From Bacteroidia bacterium (GTDB lineage Bacteria > Bacteroidota > Bacteroidia > UKL13-3), in the NCBI GenBank assembly GCA_019454865.1, contig JACFNJ010000022.1, positions 3,282 through 10,263 of the forward strand: a stretch of DNA of 6,982 nt, written 5' to 3'. Below, piece after piece: positions 5,725-6,982 of the stretch. Both the position numbers and the translations under genes were made by a program. Below the pieces are notes generated by a model. That model had not been told where the DNA came from, did no database searches, and worked only from the letters and a program-made list of their open reading frames with translations. Position 1 is the first letter of the stretch. Each line of letters begins with the position of its first letter.

Positions 5725-6579
5725 ATGATATTAATAGCAGATAGTGGCTCAACCAAAACGGATTGGGCTTTATGTAATACTAAAGAGCATACAATTAAAA
5801 ATTATAACACCATTGGATTTAACCCTTATTTTATTGACACGGACGCTATTTACGATGCTTTAAATGAAAACTTATTGAATAAAGTAGATGTAACTAATAT
5901 TAACAAGATATATTTCTACGGAGCAGGCTGCTCTACAGACAACAAAAAAAATATAGTTTATAATGCTTTAAAAAAAGCGTTTAATACTGCAACAATTGAA
6001 GTAAACCATGATTTATTAGGAAGTGCAAAAGCTCTTTTGGGTAATACCTCAGGATTTGCAGCAATACTAGGAACCGGTTCAAACACTTGCATTTATGACG
6101 GCAAGAATTGCATTGCAAATATCGACTCGCTTGGTTATTTATTGGGCGATGAAGGAAGTGGAAGTTATATCGGTAAAAAGCTGGTACGTGATTACATGCG
6201 CAAACTCATGCCATCCAATTTATTGGAAGAGTTTAGAAATGAATTTTCACTAACCAGCAACGAGCAAATACTTCATACCTTATACAACAAACCTTCGCCT
6301 AATCGTTATTTGGCAAGCTTCTGCCGATTCACAACACTACATAAAAACAATTCGTACATTACTGATATTGTTTCTGAATCCTTTCAAGATTTTTTCAGAA
6401 ATATTGTGAGTAAATATCCAAACTATCAAAACTATACTTTTAACAGTGTAGGTTCTGTAGCTTCTGCTTTTAAAAATATTTTAGAAGAGATTGCTAGGAC
6501 TAATGGAATGCAGGTGAATAGAATAATTAAATCTCCAATACAACAATTAGCGGAGTATCATTTAGCAGAAGCTAATTAA
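5725..6579 (+). CDS. BadF/BadG-type ATPase, N-acetylglucosamine kinase-like
   Basis: This 284-residue protein belongs to the ASKHA (actin/hexokinase) fold, BadF/BadG/BcrA/BcrD family. The phosphate 1 loop is ADSGSTKTDW (5-14), phosphate 2 is ILGTGSNT (114-121), and the adenosine motif lies near VGSVASAF (about 242-250). HDLLGSAKAL (95-104) carries the putative catalytic Asp96. GDEGSGSYIGKKL (141-153) matches the conserved sugar-kinase segment of N-acetylglucosamine kinases. The likely reaction is ATP-dependent phosphorylation of an amino sugar such as GlcNAc, possibly recovered from cell-wall turnover; substrate identity is inferred from family only. The Cys clusters expected for the 2-hydroxyacyl-CoA dehydratase activators of this family are absent, which argues against that role. 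It lies 24 bases after upp in the same direction and ends nine bases before the convergent response regulator stop. Confidence 0.88.
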   Translation: MILIADSGSTKTDWALCNTKEHTIKNYNTIGFNPYFIDTDAIYDALNENLLNKVDVTNINKIYFYGAGCSTDNKKNIVYNALKKAFNTATIEVNHDLLGSAKALLGNTSGFAAILGTGSNTCIYDGKNCIANIDSLGYLLGDEGSGSYIGKKLVRDYMRKLMPSNLLEEFRNEFSLTSNEQILHTLYNKPSPNRYLASFCRFTTLHKNNSYITDIVSESFQDFFRNIVSKYPNYQNYTFNSVGSVASAFKNILEEIARTNGMQVNRIIKSPIQQLAEYHLAEAN

Positions 6580-6588
6580 AACATTGCT

Positions 6589-6982
6589 TTAGTCAATAAT
6601 TTTATTTTGAAGAGCAAAACGTATCAATTGAGCGATACTATTAACATTGAGTTTACGCATAATATTGTTTCGGTGCGAGTCAACAGTTCGAGGACTGATA
6701 GAAATTTTTTCTCCAATTTCAGTATGCGATAAACCTTGAGCTATGTATTGAACTATTTCCCGTTCTCGGGCAGAAAGCACAAAACGATAATCGGTCTTTT
6801 CGTTTACTTTTTTTAGTTCTTCATTTACTTCTTTACTCAAAAAAGTTTCGCCTTTAGCAATTGAAAGTAATGCTTCTACTAACTCTGCTTTTCCGGTATT
6901 TTTCAAAATATACCCATTAGCTCCAGCTTCCATTAGGTCAGCTATTACCACTTTATCACAAAACATGCTTAACACCAATATT
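6589..6982 (-). CDS. NarL/LuxR-type response regulator, C-terminal part (N-terminus beyond right edge)
   Basis: The last 130 residues of a two-component response regulator are visible on the minus strand. The frame stays open to the window edge; the codon at 6978 is TTG inside the receiver domain and not a start. The fragment opens in receiver strand 4 (ILVLSMF, carrying the conserved Ser/Thr position). It continues through AGANGYILKNT, whose Lys is the conserved signalling lysine of strand 5. The phosphorylated Asp lies outside the window. A short linker follows, then the LuxR helix-turn-helix: LSAREREIVQYIAQGLSHTEIGEKISISPRTVDSHRNNIMRKLNV, with recognition helix around SPRTVDSHRNNIMRKL. It is probably a DNA-binding activator or repressor under a histidine kinase located to the right. 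Its stop is nine bases from the kinase-like gene's stop. Confidence 0.93.
   Translation of the reverse strand, partial: ILVLSMFCDKVVIADLMEAGANGYILKNTGKAELVEALLSIAKGETFLSKEVNEELKKVNEKTDYRFVLSAREREIVQYIAQGLSHTEIGEKISISPRTVDSHRNNIMRKLNVNSIAQLIRFALQNKIID

Noticed and set aside
6583..6597. Small inverted repeat ATTG/CAAT in the gap between the kinase-like and regulator genes
   Set aside because: Only four base pairs with a seven-base loop; too weak to call a terminator although a T-rich stretch follows on the plus strand.
6976..6978. TTG as the start codon of the response regulator
   Set aside because: The frame is open to the window edge and begins in the middle of a receiver domain, so the true start lies outside.

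Overview
The window looks like an ordinary chromosomal segment of a Bacteroidota bacterium, probably from the Chitinophagales/Sphingobacteriales side, though the genus cannot be read from it. The evidence is low G+C, starts without Shine-Dalgarno sequences but with A/T-rich leaders, a textbook Bacteroidota promoter (TTTG, 19-base spacer, TAnnTTTG) ahead of rplU, and protein variants typical of the phylum. Gene density is high. There is no tRNA, rRNA, CRISPR array, insertion sequence or prophage.

The left third (1-2207) is entirely on the minus strand. Reading in the direction of transcription, it holds rplU (L21) and rpmA (L27), which form one unit closed by a clear intrinsic terminator at about 1550-1586. 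Next comes a tight three-gene cluster: a TPR-containing lipoprotein, a polytopic CPBP (CAAX/Abi-type) membrane protein whose usual active-site residues are partly missing, and the first 63 codons of a secreted PhoD-like phosphatase that runs off the left edge. The last two are separated by one base.

The middle (2355-3502) is a plus-strand trio: an unrecognised 115-residue helical protein, a two-helix membrane protein of the 'phage holin family' (YqjE-like, despite the name not a phage gene here), and a small coiled-coil protein starting one base after the holin-like stop. It is probably an envelope-associated housekeeping or stress module.

The right part (3580-6982) begins with a minus-strand beta-CASP metallo-beta-lactamase ribonuclease of the CPSF-73/RNase J superfamily, convergent with the trio. 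Divergent from it are upp (uracil phosphoribosyltransferase, pyrimidine salvage) and, 24 bases later, a BadF/BadG-type sugar kinase resembling N-acetylglucosamine kinase. The window ends with the C-terminal two thirds of a NarL/LuxR-type response regulator on the minus strand, whose N-terminus lies beyond the right edge.

Nothing here amounts to a clearly new biological system. The points most worth a second look are the degenerate CPBP protein and its neighbours, the uncharacterised 2355-3502 trio, and a -7 promoter box placed so close to the upp start codon that the mRNA would be leaderless.
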